Below, piece after piece: positions 63,594 through 64,000 of a DNA stretch of 64,000 nt (the first letter of the stretch is position 1; each line of letters begins with the position of its first letter). This DNA is from Sphingomonas sp. dw_22. GTDB lineage: Bacteria; Pseudomonadota; Alphaproteobacteria; Sphingomonadales; Sphingomonadaceae. The notes below the pieces were generated by a model. That model made no database searches. It was not told the DNA's origin and worked only from the letters and a program-made list of their open reading frames with translations. The position numbers were made by a program, and so were the translations under genes. The DNA lies in the NCBI RefSeq assembly GCF_018449795.1, contig NZ_JAAVVE010000016.1, positions 1-64,000 of the forward strand, given 5' to 3'.

Positions 63594-64000
63594 ATGGGTG
63601 GTGCGATCCGAGAGTCGCTGCGCGAATTGGCGCGCGATTGCAGCTTGCCTGCGGCGCTGGAAGCGATGGGGGAGCGCTGGGCGTTCCTGATCCTGCGCGG
63701 CGCGTTCAACGGGCTGCATCATTTCGAGGAATTCCAGTCCGAGCTGGGCATTGCCCGCAATATCCTTGCCAATCGGCTGGCGCGGCTGGTGGAGCACGGC
63801 ATCCTGGTGCGCCAGCCCTGCGCCGACGATCGCCGCAAGATCGAATATCGCCTGACCGACAAGGGCCATGCGCTGGTGCCGACGATGGTGGCGCTCAGGC
63901 AATGGGGCGAGCGCTGGGAGACGGGCGTGCCGGCGATGCCGATCCTGGTCGATGCGCGCGACCGCCTGCCGATCGCGCCGGTCACGGTGCAGGCGCATGA
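63594..64000 (+). CDS. HxlR/MarR-like winged-helix regulator (partial, runs off the window)
   Basis: The open frame of 135 codons continues past the window end. It has the HxlR pattern: C16 in ARDCSLPAALEAMGERWAF, then FEEFQSELGIARNILANRLARLVEHGIL and DRRKIEYRLTDKGHAL, the recognition helix and wing. The C16 position corresponds to the redox-active cysteine of some HxlR proteins. The ATG at 63594 has AAGGTG 7 nt upstream. It is divergent from the small secreted protein gene, with a 149-bp shared upstream region containing a palindromic operator candidate. Confidence 0.88.
   Translation, partial: MGGAIRESLRELARDCSLPAALEAMGERWAFLILRGAFNGLHHFEEFQSELGIARNILANRLARLVEHGILVRQPCADDRRKIEYRLTDKGHALVPTMVALRQWGERWETGVPAMPILVDARDRLPIAPVTVQAH

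Noticed and set aside
63515..64000. The 161-codon plus-strand frame at the window end
   Set aside because: The other frame starting at 63594 encodes a clear HxlR-type winged helix; the 63515 frame is its out-of-frame shadow.

Overview
The window is GC-rich, densely coded DNA from an alphaproteobacterium, most likely Sphingomonadales (Sphingomonas or a close relative). I infer this from the cta/cox cluster layout, the PEP-CTERM protein with the sphingomonad-style PEPxxWGMM tail, the TonB receptor, the ergothioneine pair egtB-egtD and frequent 4-bp ATGA/GTGA gene overlaps. No rRNA, tRNA, CRISPR array, prophage or classical IS transposase was seen. No stretch above 300 bases lacks a gene. The larger gaps mostly hold palindromic repeats.

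Layout. 1-5.2 kb: galM, a GH3 beta-glucosidase and a permease/binding-protein fusion of an osmoprotectant-type ABC importer. 5.3-9 kb: its ATPase, an SDR, phhB, a small zincin and ccmA-ccmB. 9-18.5 kb (minus strand): an aa3 oxidase block (ctaC, ctaD, terminator, 95-aa ORF, ctaB, 51-aa ORF, ctaG, ctaE, DUF983, SURF1), then thrC and an RNA methyltransferase. 18.6-25.5 kb (plus): pyrE-pdxJ-acpS-lepB, an AI-2E family exporter, maiA and a TonB receptor. 25.6-31 kb: glycosyltransferases, membrane proteins and a DUF2141 protein. 31-41 kb: phoD, pepN, two tandem M28 peptidases, a DUF559 nuclease inside a perfect inverted repeat, an epimerase-like protein and a DMT transporter. 41-47 kb: threonine aldolase, PEP-CTERM protein, PBP1A, HNH protein and gluQ. 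47-56.7 kb: HIG1-type protein, PduO, EgtB, EgtD, Hbd, NupC, YhhQ, ArgB, YggT, DUF167, FolD, MarC. 56.6-60.7 kb: a Gtr-like set (GT-C-like membrane protein, GtrA, methyltransferase, GT2). 60.9-64 kb: bifunctional Rsh/SpoT, a small secreted protein and an HxlR-type regulator running off the end.

The most unusual content is the repeats. One family of about 130 bp (six copies plus a degenerate one) is a nested palindrome ending in GGGGAGGATC. It lies just upstream of start codons, where its end appears to serve as the Shine-Dalgarno sequence, and one copy sits in frame inside gluQ. A second unit is a 453-bp segment in which a DUF559 nuclease gene is bracketed by perfect 39-bp inverted repeats; a related solo copy lies downstream of spoT. 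These two are the best candidates for an undescribed system. The first ~100 bases are G-rich and look like a poor-quality contig end.
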